Origin: Planococcus maritimus | Lineage (GTDB): Bacteria; Bacillota; Bacilli; Bacillales_A; Planococcaceae | Assembly: GCF_001687625.2 (NCBI RefSeq) | Contig: NZ_CP016538.2 | Span: 282,001-346,000, forward strand | Length of the DNA stretch: 64,000 nt | Direction of reading: 5' to 3' | Shown here: in pieces, positions 52,568 to 61,073 of the stretch | How positions within the stretch are numbered: position 1 is the first letter of the stretch | Layout of the letters: every line of letters starts with the position of its first letter | Notes under the pieces: generated by a model | The model's database searches: none | Told to the model about the DNA's origin: nothing | The model's input: only the letters and a program-made list of their open reading frames with translations | Program-made: the position numbers and the translations under genes

Positions 52568-52597
52568 AAAAAAGACAACTTCATAGTTGTCTTTTTT
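52568..52597 (-). terminator. Terminator, right copy of the 30-bp duplication
   Basis: A6, stem GACAACT / AGTTGTC with loop TCAT, T6; the palindrome works on the minus strand for the acetyltransferase gene. Identical over 30 bp to 52297-52326. Confidence 0.9.
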
Positions 52598-52612
52598 ATT
52601 TTGCTTATTCTT

Positions 52613-52882
52613 TTATTTCACCAGCACATCCTGAAATTCTTCGGTGTCGTCGATGACTTTTTTGGCGTATGGGCATTGGGGATCTATTGATTTGCCTTCG
52701 TTTCGTGCATGCTCTACCATTTTACCGACCAATTCTTTGCCCATGCCTTGCCCACTAATTTCCGGGGATACTTCAGTATGGTCAACGGTCAGCACATCGC
52801 CGTTTTCGACATAGCTGATAAACCCAGCTTCTTCAGAGCCATCGAACATGGCAATCCGGTTGTCTTGATGTTGAAAGTCCAT
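52613..52882 (-). CDS. Small GNAT acetyltransferase (YjdJ/GNAT-CG type)
   Basis: An 89-residue minimal GNAT-like protein. LTVDHTEVSPEISGQGMGKELV contains the acetyl-CoA-binding QGxGxx loop, and DPQCPYAKKVI the Cys-Pro-Tyr motif of the short YjdJ-like subfamily. The acceptor is unknown. The start follows AAGGAGGAAA on the minus strand. Confidence 0.85.
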   Translation of the reverse strand: MDFQHQDNRIAMFDGSEEAGFISYVENGDVLTVDHTEVSPEISGQGMGKELVGKMVEHARNEGKSIDPQCPYAKKVIDDTEEFQDVLVK

Positions 52883-52935
52883 TCCAATTTCCTCCTTTTT
52901 GAAAAAGCAATTTATCTAAAAGGTATTCCCGTTCT

Positions 52936-52960
52936 GTTCAATAATATGCACAGCGGGTAT
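52936..52960 (+). promoter_or_regulatory. SigB promoter of the catalase-like gene
   Basis: GTTCAA (52936-52941), 13 bp, GGGTAT (52955-52960): 11 of 12 matches to the general-stress consensus. The leader would be short (about 16 nt) but still contains AAAGGAGGG. Confidence 0.6.
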
Positions 52961-52982
52961 AAAAGAAAAAAGGAGGGATGGC

Positions 52983-53915
52983 ATGGAGACCAGTTCAAAA
53001 GAACAACAGGCGGTCAATCAAATAGAAGAAATCTTTGGCGAGTATGAAGGCTATCGGCGTGCACATGCCAGAGGAGCGGCTTATAAAGGGCTGTTCGAGG
53101 GGAGCGGAGAGGCGAGTGAATTGACCGATGCGGCGCATTTTCAAAAAACAGAAGTGCCAGTACTGGTGCGCTTTTCGCATTTTTCGCCAGACCCCACGTG
53201 GGCGGATGCCATGTCGCCAGTCAAAGGCATGGCGGTTCAATTCCAACTAGGACCGGAAGAGGTAACGAATATTGTGTCGGTGACATCCCCAGTGTTCTTT
53301 ACCCGTTCGCCGGAACGCTTCGTCGAGATGCTTAGGGTATCTCGCTCATTTCAAAAAGGGCGACCGAAATTGGCAGAGCTGGCAGAGTTGCTGACGGTTT
53401 TTCCCGAAGTGAGGGCGATGTTCTCAAGTATGAAAAAAATGACGGTGCCTGAAAGTTTCGCGACAGGCGTTTATCATTCTATCCACGCGTTTTATTTTGA
53501 AAAGGAAGGCAACAAACAAGCCGTCAAATACGTATTCGAGCCGGATGCAGGGGAAGACCGTCGTGCCTTGAAGGATATGAAGGATTTGCCTTTTGGCTAT
53601 TACGAAGGAGAATTGGCTGAACGAACCTCGCGCAGCCCTGTATCTTTTCGGTTGTATGCTGTCATCGGCGAAGCGGACGACCCAACAGATGACCCGACGC
53701 GCGATTGGCCAAAAGACCGTGAACGCGTTTTTCTCGGACGATTGGCAATCGAAACGCCTGCTGCTGAAGCCGAACAGGCTCTATACGATCCAACCGTCAT
53801 GACAAAAGGGATAATTTGTTCGGAAGACCCGATTCTGAGGTTTCGCCGAGAAGCTTACCGCACTTCCCATGAGAGACGCACAACAGAACAGCAAAAAAGC
53901 GGCCCATCAACTTGA
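52983..53915 (+). CDS. Catalase-family peroxidase (mini-catalase)
   Basis: A 310-residue haem protein of the small SrpA-like catalase branch. The distal His28 is in YRRAHARGAAY, the PVLVRFSHFSPDP and KGMAVQF segments follow, and the proximal Tyr is in RFRREAY near residue 291. The full-length NADPH domain and dimer arm of large catalases are absent, which is normal for the branch; such proteins work as organic peroxidases. The start follows AAAGGAGGG. A SigB promoter lies upstream. Confidence 0.87.
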   Translation: METSSKEQQAVNQIEEIFGEYEGYRRAHARGAAYKGLFEGSGEASELTDAAHFQKTEVPVLVRFSHFSPDPTWADAMSPVKGMAVQFQLGPEEVTNIVSVTSPVFFTRSPERFVEMLRVSRSFQKGRPKLAELAELLTVFPEVRAMFSSMKKMTVPESFATGVYHSIHAFYFEKEGNKQAVKYVFEPDAGEDRRALKDMKDLPFGYYEGELAERTSRSPVSFRLYAVIGEADDPTDDPTRDWPKDRERVFLGRLAIETPAAEAEQALYDPTVMTKGIICSEDPILRFRREAYRTSHERRTTEQQKSGPST

Positions 53916-53932
53916 GGGCCGCCTTTTTTATG
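53902..53932 (+). terminator. Terminator of the catalase-like gene
   Basis: GCGGCCC / GGGCCGC with a 10-nt loop and T6, overlapping the stop codon. Confidence 0.85.
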
Positions 53933-53956
53933 GTTCTTCTAGATACCCAAAAGCGT

Positions 53957-53982
53957 AAAAAACCCCGCCTAATATGGCGGGG
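53957..53982 (-). terminator. Terminator of the BCCT transporter gene
   Basis: On the minus strand CCCCGCC / GGCGGGG with loop ATATTA and T6. Confidence 0.9.
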
Positions 53983-53988
53983 AGAAGA

Positions 53989-55479
53989 TTATTTTTTGCG
54001 CTGCATCAATTGATGTTCCGTATTCAACGCTTTGAACAGTGCAATGACCATCAGGATCATGACAAACGAGAACGGCAAAGCCGCGATAATGATGGTGTTC
54101 TGGACAGCCGTCAAGCCACCGACAGAAAGCAAGATCGCGGCGACGAGCGACTGGGCGATACCCCAAAGAATTTTGATCTGGTTGCTTGGAAGCAGCGAGC
54201 CTTTGGTCGATTGCATGCCGAGCACGAATGTCGCTGAGTCAGCGGATGTGATGAAGAACGTGCTGACAAGCAAAATGGCGATGATCGACATAACGATGCC
54301 AAGCGGCAATTGGCTGAACGTCGCAAACAAAGTTTGTTCCGTTGGGAAAGCGGTCAAGTCGATGCCGCTTTTTTGGATATCGATGGCAGTGGTACCGAAC
54401 GCACCGAACCATAACGAACCGAAAATGGTCGGAGCCAGGACGACACCAATCAGAAATTCGCGGATCGTTCGGCCTTTAGAGACACGGGCGATGAACATGC
54501 TGACAAACGGTGCCCAGGAAATCCACCATGCCCAGTAAAAGATTGTCCAGCCATCGAGCCAGCTGCGGTTTTCTGCATCAAGCGGCGCAGATTGGAAGCT
54601 TAAGCTGATCAGATTTTGAACATAAGCTCCGAAGGTTTCTGTGAACAAATTCAAAATCAAGATGGTTGGCCCTAAAATGAGAATCAACACAAGCAAAACG
54701 ATAGCCAGAACCATATTGGTATTGGACAAATACTTAATTCCTTTGTTCAAGCCCGACCATGCCGAAATGATGAACAATAGCGTGACGACACCAATGATGA
54801 CCATCTGCACCCAATATTCCTGAGGAGCGCCGAAGAGGTAAGCAAGTCCGCCGTTAATTTGAGCAGCACCGAAGCCGAGCGATGTGGCGACGCCGAACAC
54901 AGTAGCAAACACAGCCAGTACGTCGACCAATGTGCCAAGCGGGCCATTCATACGGTCTCCGAACAAAGGTCTCAAGGTCGTCGAAATCAAAGCCGGCTGT
55001 CCTTTACGGAATTGGAAAAATGCGAGGGACAGAGCGACCATGCCGTACATAGCCCAGACGTGAATGCCCCAGTGGTAATAAGTGCGCTGCAAAGATTCCT
55101 TGAACGCTTCATCGGTGCCAGGTTCAGCTGTTGCTGGCTGGATGGCGAAATGCGATAGTGGTTCGGAAGCGCCGTAGAACACGAGCCCGATGCCCATCCC
55201 GGCTGAAAACAGCATAGCGAGCCAGGTGAACGTGGAAAATTCCGGACGGTCCGAGTCGCGGCCGAGACGGATTTTGCCGTAAGGGCTCACCACGATGACG
55301 ATGACGAAGATTAAGAGAAGCGCCATGATCATCAAGTAATACCAGCCGAAAGCTGCATTGATATAAGTGCGGATCGTGCCGGTTGCTTGTTCGAAAGCTT
55401 CCGGTGCGATAACCCCGAAACCGACAGTTAAAATGACGAGTGCGAATGCGATATAGAAAACTTTGGTTGCTTTATTCAT
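53989..55479 (-). CDS. BCCT-family glycine betaine/choline transporter
   Basis: A 496-residue carrier with about 12 membrane helices. The sodium/substrate region FSAGMGIGLVFYGASEPL and the family signature TIFYWAWWISWAPFVSMF (Trp box) are present, so uptake of betaine, choline or carnitine as compatible solute is likely; OpuD-like. The start follows TAGGAGGAA on the minus strand. A TTGACT box 60-70 bp upstream may be its -35. Substrate is not resolved. Confidence 0.92.
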   Translation of the reverse strand: MNKATKVFYIAFALVILTVGFGVIAPEAFEQATGTIRTYINAAFGWYYLMIMALLLIFVIVIVVSPYGKIRLGRDSDRPEFSTFTWLAMLFSAGMGIGLVFYGASEPLSHFAIQPATAEPGTDEAFKESLQRTYYHWGIHVWAMYGMVALSLAFFQFRKGQPALISTTLRPLFGDRMNGPLGTLVDVLAVFATVFGVATSLGFGAAQINGGLAYLFGAPQEYWVQMVIIGVVTLLFIISAWSGLNKGIKYLSNTNMVLAIVLLVLILILGPTILILNLFTETFGAYVQNLISLSFQSAPLDAENRSWLDGWTIFYWAWWISWAPFVSMFIARVSKGRTIREFLIGVVLAPTIFGSLWFGAFGTTAIDIQKSGIDLTAFPTEQTLFATFSQLPLGIVMSIIAILLVSTFFITSADSATFVLGMQSTKGSLLPSNQIKILWGIAQSLVAAILLSVGGLTAVQNTIIIAALPFSFVMILMVIALFKALNTEHQLMQRKK

Positions 55480-55600
55480 GATTCCTCCTATGATGTCTTT
55501 TTAGCATAACTATTAAAGGTATACGAGTGCCGCAGAATAGTCAAATACTTAGCTGATATTAAAAAGCTGCTGTTTAAGATAAAAAATACCAGGATCATAG

Positions 55601-55634
55601 AAAAATGCTCCGCCTATTCTGCGCGGAGCATCTA
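55601..55634 (-). terminator. ypsA terminator
   Basis: On the minus strand GATGCTCCGC / GCGGAGCATT with a 9-nt loop and T5. Confidence 0.88.
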
Positions 55635-55635
55635 T

Positions 55636-56199
55636 TCACCAGCCGTTCCATTCGTTTTGCTGTTCTTCTTCGGCCACAATACGCAAGTCATCGGCGGAGA
55701 TGAGCAAGATTTCATACTCCTGCTTGTCGGCATAGCGCTCGGCTTCTTGCTTGATGAATTTTGGTGAGCCTTCTGTTTCCTCGTCGTAAATCAGCAGGAT
55801 GCCATCGGAATTTCTGAGGAAGAATTTGTTTTTCTCGACAAATTGCCAGGGCGCTTCATAAGGCTTATTCGTCAAGCTGCGGTGGAAATCGGCTTGCGAT
55901 AACAGGAATTCGTATTTTTCCTGTTTTGCTTCGTTCCAGTTTTTCTCCTGGTCCTCGAAAGGCGTAAGAATGGCGAAATGCAGCTGGGGAAATTCTTCCT
56001 GCAAATCGATGACCACTTCGGCGGCCCAAGTTTCGACGCCGAGCTGGCCGCTCAGGATAATCCATTCGAGCCCTTCGTCGACTAGGGCGCGCAGGCGGTT
56101 TTCGAGCGCTTTCTTGATAAAGCGGACGCCTTCGTGCTTGTCGTCAAATATGCCAAGCTCATGCGGTTTATAGCCGGTGATGACTAAGCGTTTGAGCAT
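55636..56199 (-). CDS. ypsA: YpsA-family (DUF1273, SLOG superfamily) protein
   Basis: A 187-residue cytoplasmic protein starting LVITGYKPHELGIF, with WIILSGQLGVETWAAEVV and the FEDQEKNWNEAKQEKY stretch, all diagnostic of YpsA. The family has a SLOG nucleotide-binding fold and affects cell division and stress tolerance in Bacillus and Staphylococcus. In Bacillus it neighbours gpsB; that gene is not here. The start at 56199 follows AAAGGAGGAG. Confidence 0.9.
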   Translation of the reverse strand: MLKRLVITGYKPHELGIFDDKHEGVRFIKKALENRLRALVDEGLEWIILSGQLGVETWAAEVVIDLQEEFPQLHFAILTPFEDQEKNWNEAKQEKYEFLLSQADFHRSLTNKPYEAPWQFVEKNKFFLRNSDGILLIYDEETEGSPKFIKQEAERYADKQEYEILLISADDLRIVAEEEQQNEWNGW

Positions 56200-56380
56200 A
56201 ATGTCTCCTCCTTTATGCAAATCGGTGTTACCAGTTTAACGCATTTCCTTCCATCATGGAGAAAACGCGTTATTTCTTGTCGTTGTCATGAACCGGGAAT
56301 TCTCCAGTGAAACGCCGATGACCCGCGCATTTCCTGATGGATGAATGCTAATGAAACCTAATAAAAGTGAGTCAATTTGA

Positions 56381-56413
56381 CCCGGGACCTGAGGCAATCG
56401 GTCCGGGGTTTTT
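56381..56413 (+). terminator. Orphan terminator-like hairpin
   Basis: CCCGGGACC / GGTCCGGGG (8 of 9 pairs) with a 10-nt loop and T5. It lies on the plus strand between divergent genes, 100 bp before the SDR operon, with no gene reading into it. The 316-bp gap 56200-56515 otherwise holds only the CRE site. Confidence 0.55.
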
Positions 56414-56441
56414 GGATAGGAAGGCAATTGCAAATTATGGA

Positions 56442-56455
56442 TGAAAACGGTAACA
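56442..56455 (+). promoter_or_regulatory. CcpA binding site (CRE), perfect match
   Basis: TGAAAACGGTAACA fits the CRE consensus TGWAANCGNTNWCA at all positions. It lies 61 bp before the first gene of the SDR/acyl-CoA dehydrogenase operon, which fits carbon catabolite repression of lipid breakdown. Confidence 0.6.
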
Positions 56456-56515
56456 TGAAGTTCAAGTATTCTGAACATACAGACTAGCGTGCATATAAGC
56501 GGAGGGGGAACTGAT

Positions 56516-57288
56516 ATGTCAGTGATGGATTTATTCGATTTAACAGGCAAGACGGCAATCGTAACGGGGGCGGTCGAGGTCTTGGGGCGCAAATTGCGGA
56601 AGGGTTCGCAGAAGCGGGCGCCAACGTGGTGCTGTGTTCGCGCAAAGTGGAAGCTTGCGAGGAAGTGGCAAATAAACTGGCGGCGAAGGGCGTGAAAACC
56701 TTGGCGCTGGCATGTGACGTTACCAATCCACAAGATGTCAAAAACGTCGTTGAAAAAACGCTGGAGGCTTTCGGAACGATCGATATTCTCGTGAATAATT
56801 CCGGAGCTTCGTGGGGAGCCACAGTGTCCGAGATGCCGCTGGAAGCATGGAATAAGGTGATGGCGGTCAATGTTACTGGCACGTTCCTCATGAGTCAGGC
56901 GGTGGGAGAAGTGATGATTCAAAAAAACAGCGGCAAGATCATTAATATCGCTTCCGTCGCAGGACTCGGAGGAATTGATCCGAAGCTGATGGATGCCATC
57001 GGCTACAATACGAGCAAAGGAGCAGTTATCACATTCACGAAAGATTTGGCGGCGAAATGGGGGAGTCATCATATCAACGTCAACGCCATCGCACCTGGCT
57101 TTTTCCCGACAAAAATGTCGAAAGACGTCATGAAGAACGGCGAAGAAGGCTTGCTTGCGAGAACGCCGTTAAAGCGTTTTGGGACAGACGAAGACTTGAA
57201 AGGCGCTGCGTTATTCCTGGCAGCAAAAGCATCGGATTATGTCACGGGCGACGTCATCATGGTCGACGGTGGCATGCACGCCATGTAA
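56516..57288 (+). pseudogene. SDR-family oxidoreductase with a one-base frameshift
   Basis: Two overlapping frames together encode a complete SDR of 257 residues. The first reads MSVMDLFDLTGKTAIVTG and then leaves the family; the second picks up with GRGLGAQIAEGFAEAGANVV, then NNSG, SVAGLGG, catalytic YNTSK and VDGGMHAM. The break is in the cofactor loop, where a run of five G (56565-56569) should be six to read TGGGRGLG. It is a true frameshift, an assembly error or a variable tract. The start follows GGAGGGGG. First gene of the operon. Confidence 0.8.
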
Positions 57289-57337
57289 AGGCTATAGGAT
57301 GTCTATACATATTGAACAAGCAAAGGGGACAGAGACG

Positions 57338-59100
57338 ATGAAAGCTGAAGCCAATGTATACCGTGGTGCTGATTTTTTGATGAAAGCCTCGGGTCCAATC
57401 TTTTCACCTGAACAGTTTACCGATGAACACAAGATGATTGCAAAAACAGCCAAGCAATTTCTCGAAAAAGAAGTGCATCCGAACAATAGACGATTGGAAA
57501 AGCAGGAATTCGAACTCGTTCGAGAACTTTTTCATAAAGCGGGTGAACTTGGCCTTCTTGCGCACAGCATTCCAGAAGCTTATGGCGGGCTTGGCCTCGA
57601 TAAAATCAGCAAAGGACTAGTCGGAGAATCGCTCGGCCCAGCCGGCGGATACGGCGTAGCGCATTCCAACCATACGTGCATCGCCACTTTGCCGATCACA
57701 TATTTCGGAACGCCTGAACAGAAGGCGTATTATTTGCCCAAACTCGCAAGCGGCGAATTTATCGGGGCGTATTGCCTGACAGAACCAGGAGCGGGGTCGG
57801 ATGCCTTGGCTGCCCAAACGACAGCGGTGCTGAATGAGCAAGGAACGCATTATCTATTGAATGGGACCAAAATGTACATCACCAATGCGGCTTTCTCCGA
57901 TACCTTCATTACATATGCAAAAGTTGATGGCAAAGCGTTCACGGCATTTATCGTTGAAAAAAACCATCCCGGCTTATCGCTTGGACCTGAAGAAAAGAAA
58001 ATGGGCATCAAAGGCTCATCGACACGTCCGGTCATATTCGAAGATTGTGAAGTGCCAATTGAAAATGTGCTTGGCGAAGTGGGAAAAGGCCATCTTGTGG
58101 CGCTCAATGTCTTGAATCTTGGCCGCTTCAATTTGGGGTCCGCCTGCATGGGTGCTGCTAAATTTAGCTTATCGCTGGCGCTTGGCTACACACAGGAGCG
58201 CCAGCAATTTGGGCGCGCCATCTCCGAGTTTGCGGCGACGAAAGAAAAAGTTGCATCGATGGCTGTGCGCATTTTTGCGTTGGAATCGCTGCAATACCGG
58301 ACTGCCGGTTACTTAGAAGATGCGCTCGGGGATTGTATGATTCACAGGATCACGGATTGATTGCCAAACGAATGATGGAATATGCCACCGAATGTGCCAT
58401 CTGCAAAGTTTATGGTTCTGAGACATTGGATATTGTCGCGGATGAAAGCCTGCAGTTGTTCGGCGGCTATGGCTATATCGAAGAGTACAAAATTGAGCAA
58501 ATATATAGGGATTCACGCATCAACCGTATTTTTGAAGGAACAAATGAAGTAAATCGCCTGCTCATCCCTGGAAATGCATTAAAAGCTGCGGCAAAAGGCG
58601 CCTTTGATTTGGAAGCTGCAGCCACTCAAGCCGTTGAAGAAATGCAGACGCCAGAAGTGCCATATATCGGGACGCTTGCACGCGAAACGGAAGCGGTGCG
58701 GGCGATGCGCCGCGTATTCCTCAGTACGCTCGGGCTTGCGGCAAAATCCTGCGGAGCTGGAATCGGCGAGGAGCAAGAGGCGCTCTTGAAGCTCGCAGAT
58801 CTCGCCATTGCTTTGTACGCCGCTGAATCCGTAGTCTCGCGGGCACAGCAAATGCTCGAACAGGACGAGGCAAAAGCGCAGCATAAAGTGGGAATGGCGC
58901 AAGTATTCATTGACGATGCGTTGCTCGAAACCGAAATGATCGCGCGTAAGCTCATTCAAGGCTTTACAGAAGGAGAAGAGTTGGCACGCTTTACCCAAAT
59001 GGTGACTGCAGAACTTAGCCGCCTGCAGCGCGGCGGCACAGCAACAGCGAAACGCCGAGTGGCCGAAACAATTTATCAGGCAGGGCAATACATCAGTTGA
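57338..59100 (+). pseudogene. Acyl-CoA dehydrogenase with a one-base frameshift
   Basis: The two frames add up to about 587 residues, the length of the large Bacillus FadE (YusJ)-type acyl-CoA dehydrogenase. Frame one (57338-58360) covers the N-terminal and middle domains (CLTEPGAGSDA, YITNAAFSDTF, YTQERQQFGRAISEF) and leaves the family after AGYLEDALGD. Frame two (from about 58333) continues DSQDHGLIAKRMMEYATECA, then GGYGYIEEYKIEQIYRDSRI and the C-terminal extension. One base is missing near 58330-58334. The start follows AAAGGGGAC. It follows the frameshifted SDR gene in the same operon. Confidence 0.82.
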
Positions 59101-59112
59101 GGGGGAAAAGAC

Positions 59113-60087
59113 ATGAAAGTAGTTAAATTCGAGGAGTACGGCGGACCGGAAGTGCTTCAGTATACAGAATCAGAGCAACCGAAACCAAAAGCCCATGAAG
59201 TGTTGATCGAAGTGAAGGCAGTAGGCGTCAATTACGCGGATACGGCAAGGCGCGAAGGGAAATACGTCGTCCCGACTGAATTGCCTTATATCCCGGGTTC
59301 TGAAGCAGCGGGTGTAGTCGTGGAAACAGGATCTGAGGTCACGCGTTTCAAAGCAGGCGACCGCGTCGTTGCCTTGATCGAATCAGCTGCATACGCCGAA
59401 TATGCCGCCATTCCTGAACAGGTGCTGACGCCGGTGCCAGAAGGTGTCAGCTTTGAAGAAGCCGTCGCCTTGCCGCTGCAAGGATTGAGCGCTTACCATA
59501 TTTTAAAAACAATGGGGCGTTTGGAGCCAGGGGAAACAGTGTTGATCCATGCGGCTGCCGGGGGCGTCGGCACAATTGCCGTGCAGCTCGCAAAACTATT
59601 CGGGGCCGGCAAAATCATTGCGACAGCGAGCACGGAAGAAAAATTATTCCATGCCGAGAAAATGGGCGCGACTCATTTAGTGAATTACAGTGAAGAAGGC
59701 TGGGTACAGCGCGTTAAAGAAATCACCGAAGGCAAAGGCGTTGATGTCGCACTTGAAATGGTTGGCGGCAGTGTCTTCAATGAAACCTTGAAAACCTTGG
59801 CGCCATTCGGACGCTTGGTTATTTTTGGTGCGGCAAGTGGGGAGCAAGCCGTTTTTGCTCCCGGCCAATTGATGAAGCGCAATCAGTCGGTTATCGGCTT
59901 TTTCCTGCCTCAGATTATGCGCAATCAAGAATTATTCCAAAAAAGTTTTCAGGAACTGCTCGAATATATGAACAATGGCCAATTAAAATTGACGATCGGC
60001 GGTGCTTATCCGCTCGAACAAGCGGCGGACGTGCATAAATTGCTGCAAAGCCGCAAAACGATCGGCAAGCTGGTGCTGAAGCCATGA
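59113..60087 (+). CDS. Quinone oxidoreductase / zinc-independent alcohol dehydrogenase-like
   Basis: A 324-residue NADPH-dependent MDR enzyme of the quinone oxidoreductase type. NYADTARREGKY and PYIPGSEAAGVVVETG in the N-terminal domain lack the zinc Cys ligands; the cofactor motif HAAAGGVGTIAVQLAK follows. Enzymes of this kind reduce quinones or enoyl groups. The start follows TGAGGGGG, 12 nt after the acyl-CoA dehydrogenase stop; its own stop overlaps the next start (ATGA). Confidence 0.87.
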   Translation: MKVVKFEEYGGPEVLQYTESEQPKPKAHEVLIEVKAVGVNYADTARREGKYVVPTELPYIPGSEAAGVVVETGSEVTRFKAGDRVVALIESAAYAEYAAIPEQVLTPVPEGVSFEEAVALPLQGLSAYHILKTMGRLEPGETVLIHAAAGGVGTIAVQLAKLFGAGKIIATASTEEKLFHAEKMGATHLVNYSEEGWVQRVKEITEGKGVDVALEMVGGSVFNETLKTLAPFGRLVIFGAASGEQAVFAPGQLMKRNQSVIGFFLPQIMRNQELFQKSFQELLEYMNNGQLKLTIGGAYPLEQAADVHKLLQSRKTIGKLVLKP

Positions 60088-61058
60088 ATGAAGTCGAACA
60101 AACCGAATCCCAAGCGGTGCTGGACAAACTCGGATTGATCGCCGTAAGACATCCCTTGCCGTTCAGGTTAAATCACGTCAATTGCTTTATGGCGAAAGGC
60201 GAGGAGACTTGGACGATTATCGATGCTGGATTGAACAATGAGGTGTCGAGAACGTTGTGGGACAAGGTGATCGGCGATAAACCAGTGGGGCAGATTTTTT
60301 TGACGCATTATCATCCCGATCATTTCGGCTATGCGGGCGGCTTGCAGCAAAAGACGGGTGCGCAGTTATCGATGAGCAAGATTGATGCAGATGCTGGAAT
60401 GAAATCCTGGAATGATGCATTTTTAGAGGCGTTGCCTGGTTACTACAAGGCAGCGGGGATCCCGCAGGAAGCGGCGCAGGAAATGGTCGACAATACGCGG
60501 GCCTTTCAACCGCTTGTTACCCCGTTTCCCCAAGTGGGCCATTATTTCGAAGAAGGTGAGATCATCCACATCGGCTGCTTGAAATACGAAGTGCTGTTCG
60601 TGCCAGGACATTCGGATGGCATGGTGTGTTTTTATCAACGCGAGCACAATGTGCTCTTGTCAGCGGATCACATTTTGCCGCGCATTTCGCCGAATATTTC
60701 CTATTGGTTCCACGGCGATCCCAATCCGCTTCAAACCTATATGAATTCATTGGAGAAAATCCGCAAGCTCGATGTGGACTGGGTGATCCCATCGCATGGC
60801 GAGCCGTTTCAAGGCGCCAACAAACGCATCGATGAATTACTGGCCCATCATGACGAGCGCCTGGATGCGACGTGGCAAATGCTGGATCGGCCATTGACCA
60901 TCTTTGAAGTGCGCGAGCGCCTATTCGACCGGGCGCTAACGGTTCACGAAATGCGCTTTGCGGTTGGGGAAACCTTGGCGCATCTTGAATATTTACGGGC
61001 AAATGGCAGATGCGAGCGAACGATGGAAGCAGATCGCTGGGTCTATAAACAAACTTAA
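60084..61058 (+). CDS. MBL-fold metallo-hydrolase
   Basis: A 324-residue metallo-beta-lactamase-fold enzyme with the metal motif LTHYHPDHFGYA, GHSDGMVCFY, SADHILPRISPN and PSHGEPF, plus a C-terminal helical domain of about 80 residues. This build is that of glyoxalase II-like or LACTB2-like hydrolases that in catabolic operons may act on CoA thioesters. The ATG overlaps the previous stop by 4 nt, so translation is coupled. Confidence 0.82.
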   Translation: MNEVEQTESQAVLDKLGLIAVRHPLPFRLNHVNCFMAKGEETWTIIDAGLNNEVSRTLWDKVIGDKPVGQIFLTHYHPDHFGYAGGLQQKTGAQLSMSKIDADAGMKSWNDAFLEALPGYYKAAGIPQEAAQEMVDNTRAFQPLVTPFPQVGHYFEEGEIIHIGCLKYEVLFVPGHSDGMVCFYQREHNVLLSADHILPRISPNISYWFHGDPNPLQTYMNSLEKIRKLDVDWVIPSHGEPFQGANKRIDELLAHHDERLDATWQMLDRPLTIFEVRERLFDRALTVHEMRFAVGETLAHLEYLRANGRCERTMEADRWVYKQT

Positions 61059-61073
61059 AAAGGACGTGTCACA

